Shown in pieces: positions 7,282 to 14,332 of a stretch of DNA of 42,957 nucleotides. Each line of letters starts with the position of its first letter. Position 1 is the stretch's first letter. The notes below the pieces were generated by a model. That model worked only from the letters and a program-made list of their open reading frames with translations. It was not told the DNA's origin and searched no databases. The stretch spans positions 1-42,957 of the forward strand of contig CAIXSY010000242.1 in assembly GCA_903922175.1 (NCBI GenBank), in the 5' to 3' direction. The translations under genes and the position numbers were made by a program. The DNA is from an uncultured delta proteobacterium (GTDB lineage: Bacteria > Bdellovibrionota_C > UBA2361 > CAIXSY01).

Positions 7282-9807
7282 ATGTCAAACGATCCCCATA
7301 TCTCGACGGTTAATATCGAAGAAGAGATGAAGCAGTCCTATATGGATTACGCCATGAGCGTAATCATTGGGCGTGCCATTCCCGACGTACGTGACGGACT
7401 TAAGCCGGTCCAAAGAAGAGTTCTTTACGCCATGTTGGGCGAGGGGCTGGTCTCGAATAAGCGCCACTCCAAGTGCGCCGGTGTTGTCGGCGAAGTCCTA
7501 AAGAGACTTCACCCGCACGGTGACATGTCGGTTTATGATGCCCTTGTGCGCTTGGCGCAGCCTTGGACTCTGCGCTATCCACTCGTTGATGGGCAGGGCA
7601 ATTTCGGTTCCATCGATGGCGACCCGGCTGCAGCCTACCGTTATACAGAGTGCCGGATGACGGCTTTCGCCGAGAAGATGCTCGAAGATATTGATAGTGA
7701 TACGGTCGACTTCATTCCCAACTTCGATGATTCAAATGTCGAGCCGGTCGTCCTACCTTCGCATATCCCCAATCTTCTCGTTAACGGTTCCGACGGTATA
7801 GCCGTCGGTATGGCGACGCATATTCCGCCGCACAATTTGGGCGAGGTCATTAACAGTACCATCGCCTTCATAAAAAATCCTCAGATTACGACGACTGAGC
7901 TGATGGAGCACATCCCAGGTCCGGATTTCCCAACGGGCGGTATCATTTATGGGCGTGCGCCACTGCGTACTGCTTTTGAGACCGGCAAGGGGATCCTCCA
8001 GCTTCGGGCGAAGGCCACCGTTGAGACGATCAAGGCTGGCAATCGTGAGGCTGAAGCTATTATCGTTAGTGAGATCCCGTTCCAGGTCAACAAGGCGCGA
8101 CTAATCGAGAAGATCGCTGATCTGGTTAACAATAAGGAGATCGACGGCATCTCGCGCCTGCGTGATGAGTCCGATCGCTCGGGGATGCGTATCGTTATCG
8201 AGCTTAAGCGAGAGGCGACGAGTGAAATTGTGCTCAACCAGCTCTTTAAGCTTACGCAGCTTCAGACCAGCTTCGGAATTATTAATCTCGCGATTGCTGA
8301 GGGCCAGCCGGTGGTGTGTTCGCTGGTGCAGATGCTGAGCTATTTTGTCGATCACCGCCGGGATGTAGTCACGCGCCGCACGCAGTTTGAGCTTAAAAAG
8401 GCCCAAGAGCGGATGCACCTCCTCGAGGGCTTCAGGATAGCGCTGCTCAATTTGGATGAGGTGATTCAGCTCATTAAGGGGTCGCCTACTCCAGCCGAGG
8501 CCAAGACCAATCTCTGTGTGCGATTCTCGCTCTCTGAAATTCAGGCCCAGGCCATTCTCGACCTGCGTTTGCAAAAGCTTACCGGCATGGAACGTTTGGC
8601 TGTTGAGCAAGAGCATCAAGAGCTTGCCGCCGAAATCCTAAGACTCCTCGGTATCCTCGCCGATACGGGCAAGGTCGACGGCATTATCACTACCGAGCTG
8701 GAGGCCATTCGCGATCGCTTCTCTGACCCGCGTCGCACTGAAATTGTAGAAGACGGCGGTGAGATTGATCTCGAGGATCTGATTGAAGATGAAGAGATGG
8801 TGGTGACCGTGAGCCATAAAGGCTACATGAAGCGCACTGCTGTTGCCGAATACCGCGCACAGCGCCGCGGCGGTAAAGGCGTTTCCGGGGCCTCGCAGAA
8901 GGATGAAGGCGATTTCGTTGAGCATCTTTTCATTACCTCGACATTGTCTGACCTGCTCGTCTTTACCTCCTTCGGGCGCGTGTATTGGATGAAGGTCTAC
9001 GAGATTCCTGTGTCGGGACGTACGGCGCGTGGTCGAGCGTTGGTCAACCTGCTGCGTTTCAAGGAGAACGAGAAGGTGACGGCGATTCTGCCGGTGCGCG
9101 AATTTGTAGAAAATAACTTTATCTTTATGGCAACGCGCCAGGGCGTCGTAAAAAAAATTGAGCTGATGGACTTCTCGCGTAGTCGACGCAGCGGCATGAT
9201 CGCCTGTACTATTGATCAGAATGACTCGCTGATCAGCGCTGATATTAACGGCCCGGATGACGAAGTGATATTGGCGACAACGGCGGGGATGTCGATTCGC
9301 TTCAACTCGGCCGATGTCCGCCCGATGGGAAGAAGTGCGCGCGGTGTGCGCGGGATTACCCTTGATGAGGGTGATGCTGTGGTAGGGATGACGGTAGTTC
9401 GCAAGACCGCCAATATGCCCAATGGCGGCATCCTGGCAACAACGACACTGCTGACGGTTTGTGAAAATGGCTACGGTAAGCGCACTGCGCTTGAGGATTA
9501 CCGCGTTCAGGGTAGAGGTGGTAAGGGCTTAATCGATATTCAAACAGTCGAGCGCAACGGCCTGGTAGTCTCGGCGCTAGCGGTGCTCGACGACGCTGAG
9601 ATAATGCTGATCACCGAATCGGGCAAAGTTATTCGCACGCATGCCAAAGATATTTCTGTAATAGGCCGCAAGACCAAGGGGGTCAAGCTGATTGACCTCT
9701 CCGAAGGTGAGAAAGTGGTCGCTGCCGCACCGATAGTAGAGTGCGAAGGCAGCTTGCCCCAGGGCGGAGAGGTGGTTAAGCCAACGCCAGAGGGTGAGGG
9801 GGCGTAG
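7282..9807 (+). CDS. gyrA: DNA gyrase subunit A
   Basis: From the ATG at 7282 the protein is 841 residues, normal for GyrA. An in-frame TTG at 7258 adds eight unlikely residues. The breakage-reunion domain carries MDYAMSVIIGRAIPDVRDGL, HPHGDMSVYDALVRLAQPW and the active-site Tyr121 in YRYTECRM. The C-terminal pinwheel has the GyrA box QRRGGKG at 527-533, which separates it from ParC, and a degenerate second copy (QGRGGKG) later. With GyrB it introduces negative supercoils. The residue matching E. coli Ser83 in the quinolone pocket is Met82; the Asp87 equivalent (Asp86) is kept. There is no obvious Shine-Dalgarno. gyrB is not in the window, and the gene is monocistronic. Confidence 0.98.
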   Translation: MSNDPHISTVNIEEEMKQSYMDYAMSVIIGRAIPDVRDGLKPVQRRVLYAMLGEGLVSNKRHSKCAGVVGEVLKRLHPHGDMSVYDALVRLAQPWTLRYPLVDGQGNFGSIDGDPAAAYRYTECRMTAFAEKMLEDIDSDTVDFIPNFDDSNVEPVVLPSHIPNLLVNGSDGIAVGMATHIPPHNLGEVINSTIAFIKNPQITTTELMEHIPGPDFPTGGIIYGRAPLRTAFETGKGILQLRAKATVETIKAGNREAEAIIVSEIPFQVNKARLIEKIADLVNNKEIDGISRLRDESDRSGMRIVIELKREATSEIVLNQLFKLTQLQTSFGIINLAIAEGQPVVCSLVQMLSYFVDHRRDVVTRRTQFELKKAQERMHLLEGFRIALLNLDEVIQLIKGSPTPAEAKTNLCVRFSLSEIQAQAILDLRLQKLTGMERLAVEQEHQELAAEILRLLGILADTGKVDGIITTELEAIRDRFSDPRRTEIVEDGGEIDLEDLIEDEEMVVTVSHKGYMKRTAVAEYRAQRRGGKGVSGASQKDEGDFVEHLFITSTLSDLLVFTSFGRVYWMKVYEIPVSGRTARGRALVNLLRFKENEKVTAILPVREFVENNFIFMATRQGVVKKIELMDFSRSRRSGMIACTIDQNDSLISADINGPDDEVILATTAGMSIRFNSADVRPMGRSARGVRGITLDEGDAVVGMTVVRKTANMPNGGILATTTLLTVCENGYGKRTALEDYRVQGRGGKGLIDIQTVERNGLVVSALAVLDDAEIMLITESGKVIRTHAKDISVIGRKTKGVKLIDLSEGEKVVAAAPIVECEGSLPQGGEVVKPTPEGEGA

Positions 9808-9851
9808 GTTGAGCCGAGCCGCGCATTCGCCCGGAAGAGAGAGTCGAGCAT

Positions 9852-9918
9852 CCTGTAATCTGCTATCTGCAGTCAGCTATCAGCTGCCTGCATCAGTTGC
9901 GGCCGCAGCCGACGAACG
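9852..9918. repeat. Dispersed repeat (four-helix-bundle flank family)
   Basis: This short copy between gyrA and the convergent HAD gene carries CTGTAATCTGCTATCTGC, GTCAGCTATCAGCTG and GCGGCCGCAGCCGACGA. These match the blocks downstream of the four-helix-bundle remnant at 23530-23647. It has no coding potential. Confidence 0.5.
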
Positions 9919-9933
9919 TTTCTCCCGTGCCCC

Positions 9934-10596
9934 TCACTCCATCTCAACCGACAACTCCAGCGCAACGTCAGTCAGGTTCGTCAACACGGGGAACCCCGCC
10001 GGCGCAAGACGTTCTGCCGAGTAGCATCCTGAGGCTACCAATAAACAACGGATACCGAGGTGCTGGGAAACTTCAGCGTCATGGATGGTGTCACCGATGA
10101 GTATGGTTTGCTCAGGTTTGAGACGCAGCGCTTCCATGAATCCCTGCGCCCGATCGAGTTTGCCACGAGCATGTGTGTTGGCAGCGCCGGAAATGACGTC
10201 GAAAAACTGCCTAATACCAAAATGGCTGAGGTGACGCTCTAGTAGGTTATGGGGAAGGCCCGAGAGGATTGATTGGCCGATGCTGCGCTGTTTGAGTAAT
10301 GCCACGAGGGCTTTTGCCCCTGTGTGCAGCTGGCAGGTATAAACGTGCTCTTCGTATTCGTCGTGAAAATCGTTTGCGGCCTTTTGGTACGCAGTCTCAC
10401 TCTCAAAGTTTATGCCAATGTTGGTATAAAAATCGGCAACGGGGATAGTAAAGTGGCGACGATAGCTTTCTAGGTTAAGCAGAGATCTCCCCTTGGCGCT
10501 CAGAAAGCTATTCATAACCTTGAGGCATAATCCGACATCATCCAGCAGCGTGCCGTTCCAGTCCCAGATAACGTATTGAGGTGTTGGTGACTTCAT
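9934..10596 (-). CDS. HAD-superfamily hydrolase, phosphoglycolate-phosphatase-like
   Basis: A protein of about 220 residues with HAD motif I as WDWNGTLLDD (Asp12; the second Asp of DxD is Asn14), motif II in ILSGLP, a lysine region before the end, and motif IV ILIGDTIHDAEVSQHLG. The cap sits between motifs I and II (subclass I). The Asn in place of the second Asp occurs in some HAD subgroups but would remove the usual acid/base of phosphatases, so activity should not be assumed. The ATG at 10594-10596 is preferred over 10611, because a good -10 (10603-10608) overlaps the upstream extension. The transcript is then nearly leaderless. It converges on gyrA. Confidence 0.8.
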   Translation of the reverse strand: MKSPTPQYVIWDWNGTLLDDVGLCLKVMNSFLSAKGRSLLNLESYRRHFTIPVADFYTNIGINFESETAYQKAANDFHDEYEEHVYTCQLHTGAKALVALLKQRSIGQSILSGLPHNLLERHLSHFGIRQFFDVISGAANTHARGKLDRAQGFMEALRLKPEQTILIGDTIHDAEVSQHLGIRCLLVASGCYSAERLAPAGFPVLTNLTDVALELSVEME

Positions 10597-10602
10597 GTGG
10601 AC

Positions 10603-10630
10603 AATATACACGGTGCCCGAACTGATTCAA
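10603..10630 (-). promoter_or_regulatory. Promoter of the HAD hydrolase, probably leaderless
   Basis: On the minus strand TTGAAT (10630-10625) and TATATT (10608-10603) are 16 bases apart. The ATG begins 6 bases after the -10, where transcription itself should start. No Shine-Dalgarno could fit. Confidence 0.5.
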
Positions 10631-10679
10631 CTTTTCGGACAGGGCAATTGGGTCTCTTTGTGCTTTTGTTTTGGGGAGA

Positions 10680-10852
10680 GCTAGCGAGGCTGTGCCTCAG
10701 ACCGACGAGCGTTAAACTGACCCGTACAGGCGCCTCCTACTTGCTATCTGTCTTCTGTAATCCGCTCTCAGCGATCTGCCGTCAGCTTTCTGCTGACTGC
10801 ATCAGCTGCAGTTACGGTCTCAGCCGACGGCCTTAGCCGTAACTCCTGATAA
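10680..10852. repeat. Dispersed repeat with relic of a four-helix-bundle gene 3' end
   Basis: It opens with CTAGCGAGGCTGTGCCTCAG, itself a small hairpin, followed by ACCGACGAGCGT. It continues through the CTGTAATC / TTTCTGCTGACTGCATC core to GGCCTTAGCCGTAACTCCTG. Read on the minus strand, that last block still encodes Leu-Ile-Arg-Ser-Tyr-Gly-stop, the C-terminus of the four-helix-bundle fragment at 23645. The copy is therefore the tail and downstream flank of such a gene. No intact gene lies in 10612-11029. Confidence 0.6.
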
Positions 10853-10885
10853 GAGGATAAATGCCTAATTTAGAAGATCACTACG

Positions 10886-10933
10886 AAAATGCAACTCATC
10901 TAGTACACGTTTCAAGGGTCAAGGAATCTAGCG
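10886..10933. repeat. 48-bp perfect direct repeat, copy 1
   Basis: These 48 bases, beginning AAAATGCAACTCATC and ending CAAGGAATCTAGCG, recur without a mismatch at 17266-17313. Here it runs directly into the CTAGCGAGGC repeat that follows. Perfect identity 6.3 kb apart, among decayed repeats, suggests recent copying. Confidence 0.8.
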
Positions 10934-11026
10934 AGGCTGTGCCTCAGACCGACGAGCGTAGTTCTGTAATCCGCGATCCGCGGCTAGCTTTCTGCTGACT
11001 GCATCATCGGAGTTCTTGAGCAGTTA
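10929..11026. repeat. Second dispersed-repeat copy, joined to a MITE right end
   Basis: CTAGCGAGGCTGTGCCTCAG and ACCGACGAGCGTA are followed by a shortened core (CTGTAATC, TTTCTGCTGACTGCATC). It then joins TTGAGCAGTTAC, the right terminus of the GTAACTGCTC family. The kinase stop codon is only a few bases beyond. Confidence 0.5.
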
Positions 11027-11029
11027 CGG

Positions 11030-12319
11030 CTATGGCGCGTGCACTTTGGGTCGCTTTGCGACAAAGTTTTTTGTGCCCGCTATAGGTTTACTCTTCCGCC
11101 GCTGTGTCAGTTTTGTTGGTGCAGCTGGTTTAGGTTCGATCACGCCTTCCCCTTGGGATAATATCTGCAGGCTAGAGGCCATCCGTGATGGTAGATTTTG
11201 GGAAAGGTACTGCGCAGATAGAACCAGAAAGGCCACAACTAAAGCTCTGATCAGTACTGCTTTGAGACGAGCGCCTCGATACGCTGCTGTATCGGCTATC
11301 AGGCTCATACCGGCCTGGGCGCTTCGGTGCATCTCGGCGGCTTGTCGCGCTGAGCTATCTCTCTCGTTTGTAATATAGTACAGAAGTCCGCCGACGAAGG
11401 CCTCAGCTGAGGGGAGTCGTCGTGTCGGGTCGCGATGAAGGGCTCTCATCACCAAATTGCTGAGAGCCTCCGGTATAGATGGTCTGATCTTTGCAGGTGG
11501 CGGAGGATCCTTTTCCACTTTGGCGAGGAAGAGATGACCGATCTCGTCTGTTTTGTGTGGCCATTCACCGGTGAGAAGTTCATAGGCAATAGCCCCGAGC
11601 GCATAGATGTCGGAGCGCCGGTCACACTGACCCTGTGCGATGTACTCTGGTGCCATGTACGCTGGAGTGCCGAGCACCTCACCCAGCGACGTGCAGCGCG
11701 ATTGTGACATTACTTGATCGGTCGTTGAGGTCCCTTTGGCTATCGGAGGCTCGCTTGTGGCCAAGCTCTCACCACGAGCAAGTCCGAGGTCAATAATCGT
11801 CGCCATGCCATCGTCACGGATGATGATGTTGGCCGGTTTTAGATCGCGATGGACAATGCCGTGTTTGTGAAGTGCCGCAAGACCTTGTCCTACGTGGCTA
11901 AGGATGGAGGCGATCTCGTTAAACGAGAGACATTGAGGGTTGAGATCTGAGAGAGGGGTTCCCTCGACTAGCTCCATCGTGTACCCAAGCACATGGTCGG
12001 TAATAACTAGATCGTAGATTCTGACGAGGCTGGGGTGCTCGATGCTTATTCCAAGGAGCACTTCGCGTGCAATACGTGAGCGTGCCACAGTGCTAGCGGC
12101 GAGCTTACGGTGGAAGACCTTCAAAGCCAATCGGCGACCGCCGGCGAGACGGTCCTTGGCTTCGTAGACTAACCCGGCTGTTCCCTTGCCGAGTTGACGT
12201 GTTATCTCATAGCGATTGTCGAGGATATCACCGGGCGAGAAGACCGAAGCCATTGGAGCGGACAGTTTTGGGCCGGTATTATCGGCCATAACGAAGTAGT
12301 TATCTTCCCCTTGCTTCAT
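11030..12319 (-). CDS. Ser/Thr protein kinase with C-terminal membrane anchor
   Basis: The 429-residue protein has a Hanks kinase domain at about 37-305: GKGTAG at 44-49, Lys67, HRDLKPAN with Asp159, DLG at 177-179 in place of DFG, GTPAYMAPE and DIYALG. All catalytic residues are present, so an active kinase is expected. One membrane helix near 353-372 (AVLIRALVVAFLVLSAQYL) is followed by a short, Lys/Arg-rich tail of about 55 residues with no recognisable outer domain. AGAGAGGAGAG just before the ATG is a good ribosome binding site. An insertion of about 20 residues (near 184-205) lies between DLG and the APE segment. The gene is alone, bounded by repeats on both sides. Confidence 0.9.
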   Translation of the reverse strand: MKQGEDNYFVMADNTGPKLSAPMASVFSPGDILDNRYEITRQLGKGTAGLVYEAKDRLAGGRRLALKVFHRKLAASTVARSRIAREVLLGISIEHPSLVRIYDLVITDHVLGYTMELVEGTPLSDLNPQCLSFNEIASILSHVGQGLAALHKHGIVHRDLKPANIIIRDDGMATIIDLGLARGESLATSEPPIAKGTSTTDQVMSQSRCTSLGEVLGTPAYMAPEYIAQGQCDRRSDIYALGAIAYELLTGEWPHKTDEIGHLFLAKVEKDPPPPAKIRPSIPEALSNLVMRALHRDPTRRLPSAEAFVGGLLYYITNERDSSARQAAEMHRSAQAGMSLIADTAAYRGARLKAVLIRALVVAFLVLSAQYLSQNLPSRMASSLQILSQGEGVIEPKPAAPTKLTQRRKSKPIAGTKNFVAKRPKVHAP

Positions 12320-12402
12320 CTCTCCTCTCTCTATCTGTCCTTTCGTCAGGAAGAGGTAGGCGATTGAGGTATCGGCGCGCTCTATGTGGACTCGGTGTTA
12401 AA

Positions 12403-12555
12403 TACGAAAAGTAACTACTCGCCCCCTCGTCAAGCTATGCGTATATTCTTAACAGAATGACCATTTCTAGAACCGATGACGCTGACGTTTTATGTCCGGC
12501 GTAAGGCGTTTGACGTTAGCGTTAGCCGATGAGGGGCAAGCAGTTACTACGAAAA
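12403..12555. mobile_element. MITE with perfect 8-bp target duplication (TACGAAAA)
   Basis: The element spans 12411-12547 (137 bp). It begins GTAACTACTCGCCCC and ends GGGGCAAGCAGTTAC. TACGAAAA stands directly on both sides (12403-12410 and 12548-12555), a target-site duplication. The interior contains GATGACGCTGACGT and GACGTTAGCGTTAGCCGATG. Both halves match the outer arms of the larger element at 17069-17424. It has no transposase gene, so it is non-autonomous. It separates a kinase gene from the GT90 gene, and nothing else is seen in 12320-12588. Confidence 0.75.
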
Positions 12556-12588
12556 ATTATTAGGGAGCTGTGTCGCGCACTCCTTGGC

Positions 12589-13605
12589 CTACTCGCGTTG
12601 CGCTGCAAGCACGGTCAAGAGCGTTTCAACCACATGTAATGTTTCAGCTTCGAAGGTAATATTCTTCATCAGTAGGTGGGCATTTTCTGCGATTGTGTGA
12701 GCCTCGGTGTCGTGCGTGGGGAGCCAGTCGATTATTTCGAACAGATCTGAGAGGTCGTCTTTGATGGGGATGTAGTGTGTCCACGGGATCAGCCGATCGT
12801 AGTACCACTGCCTACTTTTGCTCTCCACCTTTAGTGTTAAGCAGTGTGAGGCAAGTTTTTTGAAGTACGACATCCAGGCGCATCCAAAGCCATCGATGTC
12901 GACTTGATAGCGATAATTTAGAAACTCGCGAAAAGGGATCTTTTCCTTGAGGATGTCGAGGTCGACGATTCGTTGTTTGTGAAGTGGGTTGTCGAAGGCG
13001 ATTAGGTGTGAGAGGGCAACATCTAAACGCATCGGGACGTTGAGTTCCTTGGCCTTAAGGCACAGGTGTATTCGGGGCACATTTTGCCAATCCTCTCCAT
13101 TGAGGCCAGGTCCTGAGCTTGAACCACGCCAGAATACTGTTGGCTGCTTTCTCTCCCACGGGAGATGTAAGCTGACCTCCTCGATCTCCTCTCTGGCTGT
13201 CCTGTAGCCAACGTTCCCGATAAAAGCCGGATCGGGCATGAGTAAGGTGTTTAAGTCGTCATTATCCCTGCAAAAGGCGAATATGGGCGCCCTTTGTGAT
13301 GACGGTGGCTCTCCTCTGTCCCATATACAATCTTCAGCCCACACGATAATCCATCCACGAAAGATGTTGCCGCCACTTGCGGTGTGTAAGTTAGAGAAAT
13401 AAGTGACGATGGAGCGTAGGTGGCCCTCCGATTGATACCTCTGATCTAGCTTGGTTGTTAGGACACAGTTGATGTTCGCATTCGGGAGGAATTCAATCGC
13501 TATGGCCAGTATGTTCCAAGCGTCGAGGTCTTTAATTACGGCGCGCACATCGGCTGCGCTATATTTTTTTTGTGTCCAATAGGTGAGAGCCTCTGCGTTC
13601 GACAT
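12589..13605 (-). CDS. Glycosyltransferase family 90 (CAP10/LpsA-like)
   Basis: The 338-residue protein has the GT90/CAP10 core: IFAFCRD, a PTVFWRGSSSG block (about 182-192), NVPRIHLC, then the donor-binding half with YRYQVDIDGFGCAWMSYFKK, a SHCLTLK strand, WYYDRLIPWTHYIPIKDDLS and a final TIAENAHLL helix. The family transfers sugars (xylose or glucose in characterised eukaryotic members; LPS sugars for bacterial LpsA). A role in surface polysaccharide or LPS decoration is likely, but the sugar is unknown. There is no signal peptide, which fits cytoplasmic action. The start ATG has no ribosome binding site and lies a few bases from a MITE end (GTAATTGCTC, 13619). Confidence 0.8.
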   Translation of the reverse strand: MSNAEALTYWTQKKYSAADVRAVIKDLDAWNILAIAIEFLPNANINCVLTTKLDQRYQSEGHLRSIVTYFSNLHTASGGNIFRGWIIVWAEDCIWDRGEPPSSQRAPIFAFCRDNDDLNTLLMPDPAFIGNVGYRTAREEIEEVSLHLPWERKQPTVFWRGSSSGPGLNGEDWQNVPRIHLCLKAKELNVPMRLDVALSHLIAFDNPLHKQRIVDLDILKEKIPFREFLNYRYQVDIDGFGCAWMSYFKKLASHCLTLKVESKSRQWYYDRLIPWTHYIPIKDDLSDLFEIIDWLPTHDTEAHTIAENAHLLMKNITFEAETLHVVETLLTVLAAQRE

Positions 13606-13618
13606 ATAGGGGGCAGGG

Positions 13619-13705
13619 TAATTGCTCAGTAGCCCGGGGTAAAGAATATCGTTGTCGTGGTCCTTGTCGGTGTAACGTAACTGCTCATTAAGCCCGGGTA
13701 AATGT
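13619..13705. repeat. Fragments of GTAACTGCTC-type element
   Basis: GTAATTGCTCAGTAGCCCGG at 13619 and GTAACTGCTCATTAAGCCCG at 13676 are two left-type ends in direct orientation, about 57 bp apart. The stretch between them keeps the interior words TCGTGGTCCTTGTCGG. This is probably a truncated copy followed by a second end. No gene is found in 13606-14332; that stretch is filled by the repeats listed here. Confidence 0.5.
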
Positions 13706-13717
13706 TATCATAGTCTT

Positions 13718-13780
13718 AGAAACTTCTTGCCCATTTGTTGCACAAAAGTAGTCGGACAAATAAGTGGGCAAGGAGTTTCT
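13718..13780. repeat. Imperfect hairpin
   Basis: AGAAACTTCTTGCCCATTTG (from 13718) pairs with the segment ending TGGGCAAGGAGTTTCT (13756-13780) across a 17-base loop, with a few gaps. Confidence 0.5.
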
Positions 13781-13792
13781 ACCCCCGGCATG

Positions 13793-13920
13793 TCCTACGA
13801 AGCACCTGCCGCGAGGCAGGGCGTAGTAGGAAGGGACGACATAGCCAAGCACATTTAAAGAAACAGAGTCAAACCGGCTTGTCCTACGTAGCACTTGCCG
13901 CGTGGCAAGGCGAAGTAGGA
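13793..13920. repeat. Two 39-bp palindromic units in direct repeat
   Basis: Units at 13793-13831 and 13882-13920 both run TCCTACG, AGCAC, TGCCGCG, GGCA, AGTAGGA. Each is itself an imperfect palindrome (TCCTACG with GTAGGA, TGCC with GGCA). They are 31 of 39 bases or more identical, and where they differ the differences tend to keep stem pairing. They lie 89 bp apart, preceded by GGCATG and GGCTTG. This looks like a REP-type pair. Confidence 0.6.
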
Positions 13921-14011
13921 ATGTTTGTCCAAAATGTATTTAACGCTCGCATTTTATCAAAAGCTGTTGGCATTTCCCAAATTTCAAATGTGTCTGGCTA
14001 GTTTTGGCCAT

Positions 14012-14100
14012 GGTCTTGAATCCTGGTCATCGTCAATTGGTCAATGATTTCGGCCAAAGACAGGACAAGGACTTAAGGCCAGAACCAAGACTAGTCGCGA
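14012..14100. repeat. Imperfect hairpin rich in TCCTGGTC / GACCAGG words
   Basis: GTCTTGAATCCTGGTCATCG and the later GACAGGACAAGGACTTAAGG form partial inverted arms around CAATTGGTCAATG. It resembles in style the hairpin at 36308-36425, without being a clear copy. Confidence 0.35.
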
Positions 14101-14127
14101 TTAAGGTTCTTTCGCCGTCCTGAGATG

Positions 14128-14156
14128 AGTATACACATCGAGAGGCAGTGGTGCTA
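14128..14156 (-). promoter_or_regulatory. Promoter-like motif (orphan copy)
   Basis: On the minus strand TAGCAC (14156-14151) and TATACT (14133-14128) are 17 bases apart, as in the promoters before the HugZ-like gene (17029-17001) and, with an 18-base spacer, ccmH. Here it points into a repeat region with no gene for 500 bases. Its -35 half was split off from the gpsA side by the MITE insertion. Confidence 0.35.
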
Positions 14157-14319
14157 TGGTAACTGCTCAATAAGCCCGGGTGGCTTAATAATTCGTGAGC
14201 GTGGTCGTGCTCGCGGTCGAAGAGTGTGCTGAATCGGTTAGTTACATCGACCAGGACCACGACCAGGAGCACGCGCACGATATCCTTTACCCGGCCTTAA
14301 TGAGCAGATACGTGCTATG
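14151..14319. mobile_element. MITE with perfect 8-bp target duplication (GTGCTATG), 13 bp before gpsA
   Basis: The element spans 14159-14311 (153 bp), from GTAACTGCTCAATAAGCCCG to TTAATGAGCAGATAC. GTGCTATG flanks it on both sides (14151-14158, 14312-14319). The interior arms GCGTGGTCGTGCTCG and GACCAGGAGCACGCGCACGA are inverted. The left 50 bases nearly equal those at 6897. The split site is recognisable: removing the element restores GAGGCAGTGGTGCTATGG, which also exists with one change at 17014-17031. The insertion sits directly in front of the gpsA start. Confidence 0.8.
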
Positions 14320-14332
14320 GTGACACTTTTCT

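Noticed and set aside
13735-14001. 88-codon plus-strand frame
   Set aside because: It spans both 39-bp palindromes and a hairpin; no protein-like pattern.
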